From Nymphaea colorata (lineage: Eukaryota; Streptophyta; Magnoliopsida; Nymphaeales; Nymphaeaceae): a DNA stretch of 64,000 nt. A model generated the notes under the pieces. The model was not told the DNA's origin. It saw nothing but the letters and a program-made list of their open reading frames with translations, and ran no database searches. The translations under genes and the position numbers were made by a program. Shown here piece by piece: positions 62,829 to 64,000 of this stretch (positions within the stretch are counted from its first letter, which is position 1; every line of letters begins with the position of its first letter). The stretch covers positions 15,255,354 to 15,319,353 of the forward strand of contig NC_045142.1 in NCBI RefSeq assembly GCF_008831285.2, written 5' to 3'.

Positions 62829-64000
62829 ATGTTGGCAAGTGGTGATCAAGGAGGATGTCCCGGCAACTCAATACAATTTGCAAAGTGCCAAAGGCAAGGG
62901 AGTGGCTTAGTCTAATGAGATGGGCACATCCCATGCCTAGGAAAACCTGGCCGAAGTTGTGAGTAAGCTGGTTGTGGACGTAGCCACTCATGAGGAAGCG
63001 TTGGGTAATGCATTCGAGTCCTTCGAGGAGTTGAGGGACGAAGTAAAGACCATGCGAGAACAGATTGTCGAACTTATGGCCATGAATAGGTCACTTGCTG
63101 ATACAATGACCACACTGCAAGTTGAAGTTAAGAAACTTTAGGCAAAGAACCACACGCTATAGCAGTATGTTTCTGTAGGTAGCAGTGACGATCGACCATC
63201 AAAAGTCGACATTCAAAGACTAGCCAAATACAATGGGAATCAGGATAGTCGGGTTATCGACAACTTTTTGTTCCAAATGGAGTACTACCTAGATCATTAG
63301 GGAACTATGGAAGATGACATCTATGTCAAAACTGCATCCATGTTACTTGAAGGTGATGTTGTTGCCTGGTGGAAAAGAAAACGACTTGACATTCAAAAAA
63401 TATCTGCAAAATAGATGTTTTTGATGATTTTCGACAAGAGTTGAAGAACTACTTCATGCCCTCGAATGCAAGACGATATGCTTATCGGATGATGGGTGAA
63501 TTGAAGCACACAGGATCCTTGCAAGACTATGTAAGGACCTATCAAAAGCTTATGTTGGATGTACCTGATATGCCGAAACAATATAAACTTGATTGGTTTA
63601 TTTGGGACTTCAGCTTGGGCACAATCTGAAGTGGAAAGAGGTAATCTAGAGACCTTGGAGGATGTTTATGTGACAGCAGAGCACTTGGCTGATACTTAGT
63701 GCAAGAGCTACACTAGCACATTCAAGCCTTTGAAGAAACTTGACCATAGAGGAAAGAAAGATGACCGACAGGACCATAAAGGTGGATCATCGACTCATCA
63801 CCAAGTTGAGAAGAGACATTTCTTTCATAAAAAAAACAATAACCAAAATAGAATGGTAACTTGTTAGTTCTACGGAGAGAGGCACATAACCAAGCAACGT
63901 CCAAACATCTTATAAAAGACAACACATAGGTCAATGTTGTAGTTACCAAAGCCAATGTTCAAGGAGCGGAGTTGTGCATGGGAGCCATTCAGATGCTCAA
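62829..64000 (+). pseudogene. Gypsy gag remnant of G2 (runs off the window)
   Basis: After a coiled-coil-like N-terminus (VVDVATHEEALGNAFESFEE, then LRDEVKTMREQI) come KYNGNQDSRVIDNFLFQMEY and AWWKRKRLDIQ, the gag core of Tekay/Del- or CRM-like Gypsy elements. ELKHTGSLQDYVRTYQKLML and DVPDMPKQYKLDWFIW follow in a second frame, then SEVERGNLETLEDVYVTAEH back in the first. A zinc-knuckle remnant CxFYGERHITKQRPN is near 63,862. Two frameshifts (about 63,398 and about 63,612) and six in-frame TAG codons (62,938; 63,139; 63,160; 63,298; 63,697; 63,865) kill it. Confidence 0.75.

Overview
This is flowering-plant nuclear DNA. The only recognisable host gene encodes a plastid-targeted GIY-YIG/glutaredoxin fusion of the plant GRXS16 class. 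Almost everything else is plant LTR retrotransposon sequence (Copia and Gypsy), with a LINE remnant, tandem repeats and unassigned AT-rich spacer. No bacterial-type operon, CRISPR array, rRNA or convincing tRNA was seen. The species cannot be named from the sequence.

Layout. (1) 1-8,100, minus strand: a badly decayed Gypsy element of the Tat/Ogre type. It has ORF1, gag, protease, RT, RNase H, a second (archaeal-type) RNase H and integrase, and a 45-bp tandem array lies beyond the integrase end. (2) 8,100-17,065: mostly unassigned spacer with an (AT)n microsatellite, a LINE 3' fragment and a duplicated block 0.5-1.6 kb upstream of the gene. (3) 17,066-41,926, plus strand: GRXS16, as two coding exons (136 + 167 codons) joined in phase 0 across a GT-AG intron of 23,949 bp. 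(4) That intron holds retroelements nested four deep. An old Copia copy (D, minus) was split by a non-autonomous Gypsy-like element (C, plus). C was split by a Copia element (A, minus), and A by another Copia element (B, plus). A and B have perfect 5-bp target duplications and nearly identical LTRs; C has clearly diverged LTRs, as the nesting order predicts. C also contains a GC-rich block (L) with three arrays of roughly 180-210 bp repeats. (5) 41,927-48,850: gene 3' end, a Copia RT scrap and a decayed Gypsy element (G1, minus). (6) 49,940-53,320: a 3.4-kb stretch with many copies of a short motif centred on CAATTG. (7) 54,700-62,340, plus: a second Tat/Ogre-like element (T1) split by Copia element F. 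F is complete, with an uninterrupted 1,401-codon polyprotein, two 165-bp LTRs differing at one base, a PBS, a PPT and a 5-bp target duplication. (8) 62,400-64,000: the 5' part of another Gypsy element (G2), with a PBS and a gag pseudogene cut off by the window edge.

How it fits together: GRXS16 is the only gene with a host function (chloroplast redox / Fe-S related monothiol glutaredoxin). It must transcribe through and splice out the whole nest. The transposable elements are selfish units whose order of arrival can be read from who interrupts whom.
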